Positions 1-6,905 of a stretch of DNA of 8,747 bases are shown here, piece by piece; position 1 is the stretch's first letter; each line of letters starts with the position of its first letter. The notes beneath the pieces were generated by a model, which was given only the letters and a program-made list of their open reading frames with translations, was not told where the DNA came from and ran no database searches. A program made the position numbers and the translations under genes. The DNA comes from Thermoplasmata archaeon. Its GTDB lineage: Archaea > Thermoplasmatota > Thermoplasmata > Thermoplasmatales > Thermoplasmataceae. The stretch is taken from the NCBI GenBank assembly GCA_021790415.1, contig JAJYDZ010000048.1:1-8747 (forward strand). The letters are read 5' to 3'.

Positions 1-1225
1 TCAGCTCAGGAGATACGAATTCAAGAAAGCTCTTGAAGAACTTTCAAATCTTAAGGGACGAGGAACTGAGCTTGTTTCCCTATATATTCCACCTGATAAG
101 CAGATATGGGACGTTGTGCAATATCTCAGGGAGGAATATTCAACTTCTTCTAACATAAAGTCAAAATCAACAAGAAAGAATGTTTTGGCAGCTATTGAAT
201 CTATAATGTCCCGTCTAAAGTCATATAAAATGACTCCACCTACGGGTCTTGTTTTATTTGTTGGTCACGTTGCCACGAGAGGTGATCAGACCACAATGTA
301 TGCTCAGATAATTGAACCACCTGAACCATTTCAAACTTTCATTTACAAATGCGATTCACAATTTTATCTGGACCCACTTCTCAGTCAACTTAAAACAAAG
401 GAAATTTATGGTCTCATAGTAATAGACAGGAAGGAAGCCACAATTGGATTCCTAAATGGAACAAATATAGTAGCAGTGACAAATGAACAGTCACTTGTTC
501 CAAGCAAACATCATCAGGGGGGACAATCTTCAAGAAGATATGAGAGACTTATTGAGATAGCTGCCCACGATTACTTTAAGAAAATAGGGGATATATGTAA
601 TAATACCTTTGTTCCAATAATTAAGGATATTCGCGCAATATTTATTGGGGGACCTGGAGCAACCAAGAATTACTTTTTTGAAAAGGATTACTTAAGGAAC
701 GAAATAAAGAACAAGGTTGAAGAACTTTATGATGTTGGTTACACCGACGAATCAGGTTTAAGAGAGCTGGTTGAAAGAGCAGCAGAAACCATGAAGGACA
801 TGGATATAGCAAGAGAAAAAGACCTTGTGACTAAATTCCTCATGGAAATTAAAAAGTCTGAGGGAGGTCTGGGTATATACGGTGAAAATCAGGTAAAAGA
901 AGCATTGGAGAGGAAAGCAATCGATATACTACTTATATCCGATGGAATTAGAAGCACACGATATTATTATAAATGTCCAGCTTGCGGTTTTGCCAAGGAT
1001 TATGATAAGTGGCTCGACGATGTCACATGTCCTAACTGTGGTGCCGCAATGGATCTCGACCATGAAGAAGATCTGGTAAAGAATTTATATGAATTAGCTG
1101 AGGCATCAGGTGCAAGAGTCGAAATAATTGGAGAGGACAGCGATGAAGGGAAACTATTAAAGAAAGCCTTTAGTGGTCTAGCTGGAATACTTCGTTATGC
1201 CCCACAAAGAACAAACTCTCAGTGA
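1..1225 (+). CDS. prf1: Peptide chain release factor subunit 1 (aRF1), 5'-truncated by window edge
   Basis: Archaeal class-1 release factor: it reads all three stop codons in the ribosomal A site and triggers hydrolysis of peptidyl-tRNA, delivered in archaea by the GTPase aEF1A. The frame is open from base 2 and gives 407 residues ending in TGA; family members are about 410-420 residues, so only a few N-terminal residues are missing. Visible numbering: NIKS at 51-54 within TSSNIKS, where TASNIKS is the common form, and YxCxxxF (YKCDSQF) at 115-121, both stop-codon recognition elements of domain 1; GGQ at 173-175 in domain 2, the catalytic loop at the peptidyl-transferase centre; a C-terminal zinc ribbon with Cys325/328 and Cys343/346 in domain 3. 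A GTG at base 116 is internal, because conserved N-terminal sequence continues upstream of it. No defect is seen. The identification is secure; the promoter lies outside the window. Confidence 0.97.
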   Translation, partial: QLRRYEFKKALEELSNLKGRGTELVSLYIPPDKQIWDVVQYLREEYSTSSNIKSKSTRKNVLAAIESIMSRLKSYKMTPPTGLVLFVGHVATRGDQTTMYAQIIEPPEPFQTFIYKCDSQFYLDPLLSQLKTKEIYGLIVIDRKEATIGFLNGTNIVAVTNEQSLVPSKHHQGGQSSRRYERLIEIAAHDYFKKIGDICNNTFVPIIKDIRAIFIGGPGATKNYFFEKDYLRNEIKNKVEELYDVGYTDESGLRELVERAAETMKDMDIAREKDLVTKFLMEIKKSEGGLGIYGENQVKEALERKAIDILLISDGIRSTRYYYKCPACGFAKDYDKWLDDVTCPNCGAAMDLDHEEDLVKNLYELAEASGARVEIIGEDSDEGKLLKKAFSGLAGILRYAPQRTNSQ

Positions 1226-1240
1226 TTAACGATGTCTGCC

Positions 1241-1259
1241 CTTAATCTCTTTTGATCTT
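1241..1259 (+). terminator. Pyrimidine/T-rich tract after aRF1
   Basis: A short T-rich stretch (CTCTTTTGATCTT core) begins about 16 bases after the aRF1 stop codon, in the convergent gap before the PRC-barrel gene. Archaeal transcription often ends at T-runs without a hairpin, and I see no convincing stem here. It is a plausible but weak terminator. Confidence 0.3.
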
Positions 1260-1264
1260 ATAAT

Positions 1265-1309
1265 AAAAATATCAATGTACAGAAAAATCTCTAAAGAAAC
1301 GAATAAAAA
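1265..1309 (-). terminator. Triple T5-run terminator for the PRC-barrel gene
   Basis: On the minus strand, downstream of the PRC-barrel stop codon, three separate runs of five T occur at 1305-1309, 1283-1287 and 1265-1269. Tandem oligo-T runs without an obvious hairpin are typical archaeal termination signals. The placement in the convergent gap fits. Confidence 0.45.
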
Positions 1310-1325
1310 TCTCGCACATTCTCTT

Positions 1326-1583
1326 TTAGTCCAATCTCGGAACCCTTTGTAATTCAATCACAAAAACGTCCTTTCCCATCTTTACATATTCATAAGGCAC
1401 AACATATCTACCTTTAACATCCTTCTTGAAATGTGTTATCTTTTCACCCGTAGGTGTGATCAATAGTTCAAAAATATCTCCAGTCTGATCGTTTACTATA
1501 ATATCATCAAGTCTTCCAATCATGGTCCCTTCACTGGTAACCAGAGGCATATCCATTAATCTTGTAGCAAATTTTTTGTTCAC
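1326..1583 (-). CDS. Stand-alone PRC-barrel domain protein (85 aa)
   Basis: Small cytosolic protein made of a single PRC-barrel-like beta domain, a widespread archaeal family of about 80-90 residues. The hallmark segment is GTMIGRLDDIIVNDQTGDI at residues 19-37, the turn-strand pattern in which glycine is followed by a strand ending in acidic residues and a D-x-x-T-G turn. It is followed by a strand pair and VVPYEYVK (61-68), matching the family's usual hydrophobic-P-x-E-x-V ending. No signal peptide or membrane segment is visible. The start is GTG at 1581-1583; an in-frame TGA lies two codons upstream, so no longer start is possible. PRC-barrel domains generally mediate protein or RNA contacts, and in Haloferax the PRC-barrel proteins CdpB1 and CdpB2 act in cell division with SepF. 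Whether this member has such a role is unknown. It is a single gene, divergent from the aminopeptidase and convergent with aRF1. Confidence 0.85.
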   Translation of the reverse strand: MNKKFATRLMDMPLVTSEGTMIGRLDDIIVNDQTGDIFELLITPTGEKITHFKKDVKGRYVVPYEYVKMGKDVFVIELQRVPRLD

Positions 1584-1613
1584 GGATCATCATGGTATAT
1601 ATGATTAATATTT

Positions 1614-1626
1614 TTACTATATACAC
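1614..1626 (-). promoter_or_regulatory. Putative TATA box for the PRC-barrel gene
   Basis: On the minus strand a GTATATAGT element is centred near 1620, about 37 bases before the GTG start. This implies a transcript start near 1594 and a leader of roughly 10 bases. That leader includes TGATGATCC, a weak partial match to an archaeal Shine-Dalgarno but very close to the start. A second AT-rich stretch at 1597-1603 is too close to the start to serve. Confidence 0.4.
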
Positions 1627-1645
1627 TGGGTAGAAATAATAAATA

Positions 1646-1660
1646 CAAAATTTATAAAGA
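1646..1660 (+). promoter_or_regulatory. Putative TATA box for the F-type aminopeptidase
   Basis: A good archaeal TATA element, TTTATAAA at 1651-1658, is preceded by an A-rich stretch that could act as BRE. It lies about 34 bases before the ATG at 1689, predicting a very short leader of under about 10 bases. AGGAT at 1676-1680 would fall at or before the predicted transcript start, so it probably does not act as a Shine-Dalgarno. Confidence 0.55.
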
Positions 1661-1688
1661 ATTAAATAACAAATTAGGATAAAACTTA

Positions 1689-4073
1689 ATGGCAGTGAAA
1701 GTTGAAAAATATGTTCTAAACATGGATTTTACATTGGGAGAAAGCGGTTACTCGGGAACTGAAATCATAACACTTTCCAACGATTCACCAACCATTGAGA
1801 TGGATTCAAAGGGGATAGACATTTTAAGTCTCAAGGTAAATGGTGCTACCGGCAAATACGATTATAACGGAGACAAGAAAAAGTTAATTATTAGCGGAGT
1901 TGAATCCGGTAACTTAAAGATAGAAATAGCTTTTAAGAGATCGTTTTCGGAGAGTCTGGCTGGGCTCTACCTTGCCGGGCAAGGAAACAGGAGAATTATA
2001 ACAACACAATTTGAATCTACAGATGCATCTTTGGCATTCCCATGTTTTGATCGCCCTGATGCGAAGGCAATATTTGAAATATCTATGAGGATCCCTGGGG
2101 ACAAGGAAGCCATAGGGAACATGCCAATTAAGTCAGTGAAGAAAGATGGAGAATATAATATTGTGGAGTTTTTACCCACGCCTGTTATGTCTACATATCT
2201 ACTCTACATGGGTGTAGGAAAGTTCAAGACAAAAACCACCAAATATAAAGACATCGAAATAACACTTGCAATACCCGGTGACGAACTTAACAGCAATGAT
2301 TTTCCACTTGAAATTGCGTCAAAATCACTTGAATTCTATGAGAATTATTTTGGAATTCCCTTCGAACTACCAAAAGTGCATCTTATATCGGTACCTGATT
2401 TTGCTGCTGGAGCCATGGAAAACTGGGGGGCGATTACCTTCAGAGAAGAAGCTCTTGTATGTAACGATAATACAGATCTTGATTCTCGGATAAATATAGG
2501 GGTGACAATAGCCCACGAACTGGCACATCAGTGGTTTGGAAACCTCGTGACAATGAAATGGTGGAACGATCTATGGCTCAACGAGAGTTTCGCAACTTTT
2601 ATGGAAATGCTCTGTCTTAACGCAATTCATCCTGAATATGATGTGATTAAATCAACATATCTTTCCCAGACAGTTACATCAATGACTAGCGATTCCCTTA
2701 GAAGTACGCACCCAATAAATGCAAAGGTAGAAAGTCCAGACGACATTCAACAGATTTTTGATGAAATAAGCTATGGAAAGGGTGGAAGCATACTGAGAAT
2801 GATCCATAATTATGTGGGTGATGAAAATTTCAGAAAAGGGGTTTCTGCATATTTGAGTAAATTTAAGTACAGTAACGCTGAAGGTTCTGATTTATGGAAC
2901 AGCATAGGAGAAGTTTCCAAATTACCAGTAAGTGAAATAATGTCTGATTGGATAAACCAGTCAGGTCTACCTGCAATAAGAGTCACACCATCAGGCAAGA
3001 AACTTAAACTAGAGCAGAGAAGATATTTCATGAATGATCAACATTCAGACCTTGTTTGGAGGATACCCTTATCTGTCAAAGGAACCAAGGGAATAAAGAA
3101 TGTTCTGATGGATGCCAAATCGACAGAAATCGATAAGGGAGACTATGTGAAATTAAATTCAGATGGTAATGGGTTCTTCAGAGTTATTTACGAGGATGAA
3201 TTTTACACAAATTTAAAGGATAAGGTCCAATTTTTCTCAGATATTGACAGGGCCGAAATAGTAAACGACTCCTATTCTCTTCTTTTATCTGGTAAGATAA
3301 CCGTGGACAAATATTTCCGGATATTGAATGATCTGGTACCAGGCGTAACGACACCTGTTATCACTCTAGTACAAAGGAATCTTGATAACGCAATGTCTAT
3401 TCTCTTTGACAGAGAAAATTTCCGTAAAAGCGCAATTAGCATGTTAAAAACCATATTATCTCAACTAGGAGAAAAGTCATCAAATGAAGAATCTCTGAAA
3501 TCCATTACAAGACAAAAAATAAGGGAAACGCTTGCATCATATGATCATGATTTTGCTGCGGCAAACGCTATTAACTTCAACGAATATTTCAACACCCCAC
3601 CAGAGGACAGACAGGCGCTTGCACTTTCAAAAGCCACAACATCGGAAGATATTGAGGATTTGAAATCAATTTATTCAAGTGCAAAAGACGATACAGATAG
3701 AAATAAGCTAATCATTGCAATGGGCTCTATGAAGGGAAAGAAGAATCACAAAGCACTGATGAAAATGGTAATGAAAGGTGAAGTCAAAAGACAGGATTCA
3801 CCATGGGCAGTAATTGCACTAATAAGGAATCCGGATTCAAGGAAATATATGCTTAGCATATTTAAATATATTATAAATTCAATCAGGAAAGAGTTTGCAG
3901 GTACCGGATTCGGAGCACAGGCTATGCAGGTATCCATACCTCTTCTGGGAATTGTTAATGAAAAGAAGATAAGAAAACTTGTGGCAGTTCTCAATGGTCC
4001 AGATGTTTCCATGGGAGTATCAAAGGGTCTCGAAATGCTTGACATATATCTGAATTTCAGGAAATATAATTAA
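1689..4073 (+). CDS. Tricorn protease-interacting factor F2/F3-type aminopeptidase (M1 family)
   Basis: Zinc metallo-aminopeptidase of family M1 (gluzincin), 794 residues. In Thermoplasma, factors F1-F3 take the 2-4-residue peptides made by tricorn and release free amino acids in the cytosol. Order: N-terminal beta domain with TQFESTDA at 106-113; thermolysin-like catalytic domain with GAMEN at 241-245, zinc motif HELAH at 276-280 and third ligand Glu299 (HEXXH-x18-E), general base Glu277, and transition-state Tyr362 in EISYGKG; then a small beta domain and a C-terminal helical bowl. The start aligns with that of T. acidophilum F3 (780 residues, recalled from memory) and the protein matches it end to end. 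I cannot decide between F2 and F3. The His before FE that I recall in F3 is Gln107 here, so the acidic-residue preference of F3 should not be assumed. No secretion signal. All catalytic residues are present. Confidence 0.93.
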   Translation: MAVKVEKYVLNMDFTLGESGYSGTEIITLSNDSPTIEMDSKGIDILSLKVNGATGKYDYNGDKKKLIISGVESGNLKIEIAFKRSFSESLAGLYLAGQGNRRIITTQFESTDASLAFPCFDRPDAKAIFEISMRIPGDKEAIGNMPIKSVKKDGEYNIVEFLPTPVMSTYLLYMGVGKFKTKTTKYKDIEITLAIPGDELNSNDFPLEIASKSLEFYENYFGIPFELPKVHLISVPDFAAGAMENWGAITFREEALVCNDNTDLDSRINIGVTIAHELAHQWFGNLVTMKWWNDLWLNESFATFMEMLCLNAIHPEYDVIKSTYLSQTVTSMTSDSLRSTHPINAKVESPDDIQQIFDEISYGKGGSILRMIHNYVGDENFRKGVSAYLSKFKYSNAEGSDLWNSIGEVSKLPVSEIMSDWINQSGLPAIRVTPSGKKLKLEQRRYFMNDQHSDLVWRIPLSVKGTKGIKNVLMDAKSTEIDKGDYVKLNSDGNGFFRVIYEDEFYTNLKDKVQFFSDIDRAEIVNDSYSLLLSGKITVDKYFRILNDLVPGVTTPVITLVQRNLDNAMSILFDRENFRKSAISMLKTILSQLGEKSSNEESLKSITRQKIRETLASYDHDFAAANAINFNEYFNTPPEDRQALALSKATTSEDIEDLKSIYSSAKDDTDRNKLIIAMGSMKGKKNHKALMKMVMKGEVKRQDSPWAVIALIRNPDSRKYMLSIFKYIINSIRKEFAGTGFGAQAMQVSIPLLGIVNEKKIRKLVAVLNGPDVSMGVSKGLEMLDIYLNFRKYN

Positions 4074-4099
4074 TCGATTTCCAAATATTTCTATTTCCT
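4074..4099 (+). terminator. T-rich tract after the aminopeptidase
   Basis: The 28-base convergent gap after the aminopeptidase stop is T-rich on the plus strand, with three TTT runs and no hairpin. It is a likely simple archaeal terminator, probably used with T-runs just inside the opposing gene. I see no equally clear signal for the minus-strand gene here. Confidence 0.35.
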
Positions 4100-4101
4100 A
4101 A

Positions 4102-4476
4102 TTAGATATATTGCCATATCTTATCCTGCCATAGATCGTAGGATTCCTCAATTTCTTTTATTGGTATGGGCTTGATTGATCCATCATCAAGCAGTTTTTT
4201 ATATCTCCCCATTACCTCATCATAACTCATCTTGGAAATAGAATCGAAATAATCCTGAATTTTCTTCATATTGTGGGGATGAAAACCATTTATCTTTGGT
4301 CCGCTATATAGAATTTTAAAAAATCTCTTATCCTCGAGTTTGACTTTAAAGATTCTCCAATTAATATTAAATTCTCCGCTCAAATCATGACCAGTAAGAT
4401 CCGCCAGTGCCTGAACCAATTCATGATCTTCATTTCCCGAGGCAATTTGAAAAGAGATTTCCAAACCTTTATCCAT
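4102..4476 (-). CDS. Uncharacterised 124-aa protein downstream of VAT
   Basis: I do not recognise this protein. It is 124 residues, soluble-looking, with no signal peptide, no transmembrane stretch and no cysteine, and contains three tryptophans. The N-terminal half looks alpha/beta: a strand (residues 5-11), a helix rich in Leu/Ala with Asp/Glu/His (17-31), then two strands around NWRIFKVKLEDKRFFKILYSG (39-59). The C-terminal half looks helical and charged, with LWQDKIWQ near the end. No nucleotide-binding, metal-binding or HTH motif is visible. The ATG start is at 4474-4476. It lies 46 bases after the VAT stop on the same strand and may share its transcript, although a weak TATA-like GAAATAT about 25 bases upstream could drive it alone. 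The length, codon pattern and lack of a good competing frame support a real gene. A role with VAT is only a guess from position. Confidence 0.72.
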   Translation of the reverse strand: MDKGLEISFQIASGNEDHELVQALADLTGHDLSGEFNINWRIFKVKLEDKRFFKILYSGPKINGFHPHNMKKIQDYFDSISKMSYDEVMGRYKKLLDDGSIKPIPIKEIEESYDLWQDKIWQYI

Positions 4477-4522
4477 TAACTTAAATACAAAACATCATAT
4501 TTCAACATTATGTAAATGGAAG

Positions 4523-6766
4523 TTACTGGTATAAACCAGAAACTTCTACATCCTTTCTCTTTTCCCTCATGCTCTTGCCCATGTTGGAACTTATGGTGTT
4601 ATAGAATTTCAAAACTTCTTCATCAACAGATGGCTTTATTGCGTTCATTGCATCCATAAAATCAGCCTGGCTTACCTTTGAGGCGTTTGGGTCTTTTCTG
4701 TAGGCAATCATTCCAGCTTCTCTCACAAGATTTTCCAGATCGGCTCCTACATAACCTTCTCCAATATTTGCGATCTTCTTCAGGTCGACATCCGGAGCAA
4801 GAGGCATGTTCTTTGTATGTACCTTTAGAATTTTCAGCCTACCCTCAGCATCTGGTGGTGGAATGTATATCATCTTGTCAAACCTTCCTGCTCTAAGCAG
4901 AGCACTATCCAGAATATCTGGTCTGTTTGATGCGCCTACCACTACCACTCCCTGAAGCACCTCAATTCCGTCCATTGAAGTAAGCAATTGGTTAACTATT
5001 CTCTCAGTAACCCCTGAATCTCCAGTACTTCCTCTTCTTGGGGCAATGGAATCTATTTCGTCAAGAAATACTATGGTAGGAGCAACCTGCTTGGCTTTCT
5101 TAAATATTTCTCTTACGGCCTTCTCGCTCTCTCCAACCCATTTGCTCAAAACCTCTGGACCCTTTACGGAAATAAAATTTGCATTGCTTTCATTTGCAAC
5201 TGCCTTTGCAAGCAAAGTTTTACCAACCCCCGGAGGACCATATAGAAGAAATCCTTTCGGCGCTCTGATGCCAAGGTTCTTAAAAATTTCAGGCTTCTGA
5301 AGAGGCAATTCAACACTTTCTCTTAATTCCCTCTTTACATCATCGAGACCGCCAATATCATCCCAGTGTACATTGGGTATTTCAACCGTGACCTCTCTTA
5401 AACTGCTAGGTTCAATCGATTTGAGAGCCTCAAGAAAATCATCTTCGGTAACAGCCATCTTTTCTAAGATTTCGGTTGGGATTGGTTTGTCCAGATCAAT
5501 CTCAGGAAGATACCTCCTTAATGCATTCATTGCAGATTCTCTGGATAAAGCTGCTAAATCCGCTCCCACAAATCCGTAGGTCATATCTGCGATTTCATCC
5601 AGAAACTTAGATTTTCTATCCTCATCCATGCCGAGAGGCATTGCCCTCGAATGAATATTAAGGATCTCACGTCTTCCCTTTTTGTCTGGTACGCCTATAT
5701 TAATCTCCCGATCAAATCTTCCAGGTCTTCTGAGAGCAGGATCAACGGCATCTATTCTGTTGGTTGCTCCGATCACTATAACGTGACCCCTTTCCTTTAG
5801 CCCATCCATTAGGGTAAGAAGCTGCGCAACAACCCTTCTTTCTACTTCTCCCTGTACCTCCTCCCTTTTTGGTGCAATTGAGTCTATTTCATCTATGAAT
5901 ATTATGGAAGGTTCCTTGTTTTCAGCTTCTGTAAATATTTCTCGAAGCTTTTGCTCACTCTGCCCATAATATTTGCTCATAATTTCAGGACCATTTATGG
6001 AATAGAAATTTGCACCTGACTCATTGGCTACGGCTCTCGCAATAAGTGTTTTCCCTGTTCCTGGTGGGCCGTACAACAACACTCCCTTAGGTGGTCTGAT
6101 TCCTAGTCTCTCGAAAAGTTCAGGATGCTTTAATGGTAACTCAATGATTTCTCTGACTTTTCCAAGTTGATCCGACAAACCTCCAATATCTTCATAACTT
6201 ATTCTCGAAACATCTTCTAAGACTTCAGAAGCGGGTTCCTCTCTAATCTCAATTTTGGTAATTTCCCCTATTTCTATTGGGACCTTTGACGGTGTTGATT
6301 TGATGACCTTAAATAAAAGACCTGAGTGCCCAGCAAGAGTTAATCCGGGAACACTTATGTTATCCTGCTCAAGCATCGGCCTTCTAATAAGAGCCTTCTG
6401 AACGAAATCATCTATTCCTTCACCAAATCTAACTCTTTGATCTTTTCTGATTATTGGTGCTAGAACAACCTTTGATGCTATTTCGGTCTTTACTTTCCTT
6501 ACCTTTACCTTTTCTCCTATGGAACCACCACAGTTGTTCCTCAGGACACTATCTATTCTAACTATACCTTTATTTTCATCTTCAGGCCTAGCCCTAAAAA
6601 CCCTCCCCACGGTTTTCTTTGTTTTTTCAATTTCAACTACATCCCCAATTTCGGCTCCCAGTGCTATTCTGGATTCCTCATCAAGCCTGACCCTTGACAT
6701 CCCCGGATCTGTAGAATTTGCCTCAGCAACTCTTAGCGTAATACCGTCTCCATAAGCGTAACTCAT
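4523..6766 (-). CDS. vat: VAT, archaeal Cdc48/p97-type AAA+ unfoldase
   Basis: Hexameric double-ring AAA+ ATPase that unfolds cytosolic proteins, in archaea partly for the 20S proteasome. With the start chosen here it has 747 residues, against 745 recalled for T. acidophilum VAT, which it matches throughout. Order: N-domain (double-psi barrel then beta-clam, about 1-185) with [13 protein letters not shown] opening; D1 with Walker A GPPGTGKT 233-240, Walker B IIFIDEID (Glu293) and the aromatic pore loop KYYG; D2 with Walker A GPPGVGKT 510-517, Walker B IVFLDEID (Glu570) and pore loop KWVG. Both second regions of homology carry the arginines of the (R/L)RxGRFD type. The C-terminus is LYQ, an HbYX proteasome-docking motif. 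Start: the frame extends 15 codons upstream to a GTG at 6811, but homology begins after the ATG at 6764-6766 and a TATA box lies within the extension, so a leaderless start at 6766 is preferred. Confidence 0.96.
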   Translation of the reverse strand: MSYAYGDGITLRVAEANSTDPGMSRVRLDEESRIALGAEIGDVVEIEKTKKTVGRVFRARPEDENKGIVRIDSVLRNNCGGSIGEKVKVRKVKTEIASKVVLAPIIRKDQRVRFGEGIDDFVQKALIRRPMLEQDNISVPGLTLAGHSGLLFKVIKSTPSKVPIEIGEITKIEIREEPASEVLEDVSRISYEDIGGLSDQLGKVREIIELPLKHPELFERLGIRPPKGVLLYGPPGTGKTLIARAVANESGANFYSINGPEIMSKYYGQSEQKLREIFTEAENKEPSIIFIDEIDSIAPKREEVQGEVERRVVAQLLTLMDGLKERGHVIVIGATNRIDAVDPALRRPGRFDREINIGVPDKKGRREILNIHSRAMPLGMDEDRKSKFLDEIADMTYGFVGADLAALSRESAMNALRRYLPEIDLDKPIPTEILEKMAVTEDDFLEALKSIEPSSLREVTVEIPNVHWDDIGGLDDVKRELRESVELPLQKPEIFKNLGIRAPKGFLLYGPPGVGKTLLAKAVANESNANFISVKGPEVLSKWVGESEKAVREIFKKAKQVAPTIVFLDEIDSIAPRRGSTGDSGVTERIVNQLLTSMDGIEVLQGVVVVGASNRPDILDSALLRAGRFDKMIYIPPPDAEGRLKILKVHTKNMPLAPDVDLKKIANIGEGYVGADLENLVREAGMIAYRKDPNASKVSQADFMDAMNAIKPSVDEEVLKFYNTISSNMGKSMREKRKDVEVSGLYQ

Positions 6767-6786
6767 ACCCCAATATCGTTTATTAC

Positions 6787-6800
6787 CTATTTTAAAATTA
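6787..6800 (-). promoter_or_regulatory. TATA box for leaderless vat transcript
   Basis: The symmetrical TTTTAAAA at 6790-6797 is centred about 27 bases before the preferred VAT start codon, the normal archaeal distance from TATA box to transcription start. Transcription would therefore begin at or next to the A of the ATG, giving a leaderless mRNA. The box lies within the 15-codon upstream extension, which argues against that extension being translated. Confidence 0.55.
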
Positions 6801-6873
6801 TGAGCTTTCACATTCTGGCAATTTCCTTTTTTATTTGCAGGAAATTATTATCAAAGAGATGATGAAATAGGCA

Positions 6874-6886
6874 ATAGATATATCGG
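6874..6886 (+). promoter_or_regulatory. TATA box for the FAD oxidoreductase
   Basis: AGATATAT at 6876-6883 is centred about 26 bases before the ATG at 6906, predicting a leaderless or nearly leaderless transcript. No Shine-Dalgarno is present before the ATG. It lies in the same gap as the divergent vat promoter, with roughly 85 bases between the two TATA boxes. Confidence 0.5.
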
Positions 6887-6905
6887 GGACTACAATTAAG
6901 TCAAC

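Noticed and set aside
130..175. TSSNIKS instead of the common TASNIKS in aRF1, as a sign of altered stop-codon use
   Set aside because: Ala to Ser is a mild change, the NIKS and YxCxxxF elements are intact, and genes in this window end in TAA, TAG and TGA, so normal three-stop reading is expected.
116..1225. aRF1 starting at the GTG at base 116
   Set aside because: The frame is open to base 2 and the upstream codons encode conserved aRF1 N-terminal sequence ([16 protein letters not shown]), so the GTG is an internal valine codon.
1584..1688. Possible small RNA or leader element in the AT-rich gap before the aminopeptidase
   Set aside because: The gap is fully accounted for by two divergent TATA elements and very short leaders; I see no stable hairpin.
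3746..4045. A 99-codon minus-strand open frame inside the aminopeptidase gene
   Set aside because: It lies wholly within a well-supported coding gene, has no recognisable motif, and its serine/isoleucine-rich make-up is that of an antisense shadow.
5046..5300. Plus-strand open frame of 84 codons inside vat
   Set aside because: It lies antisense to the highly conserved D2 ATPase domain and its sequence simply mirrors the Walker motif codons; no promoter or family match.
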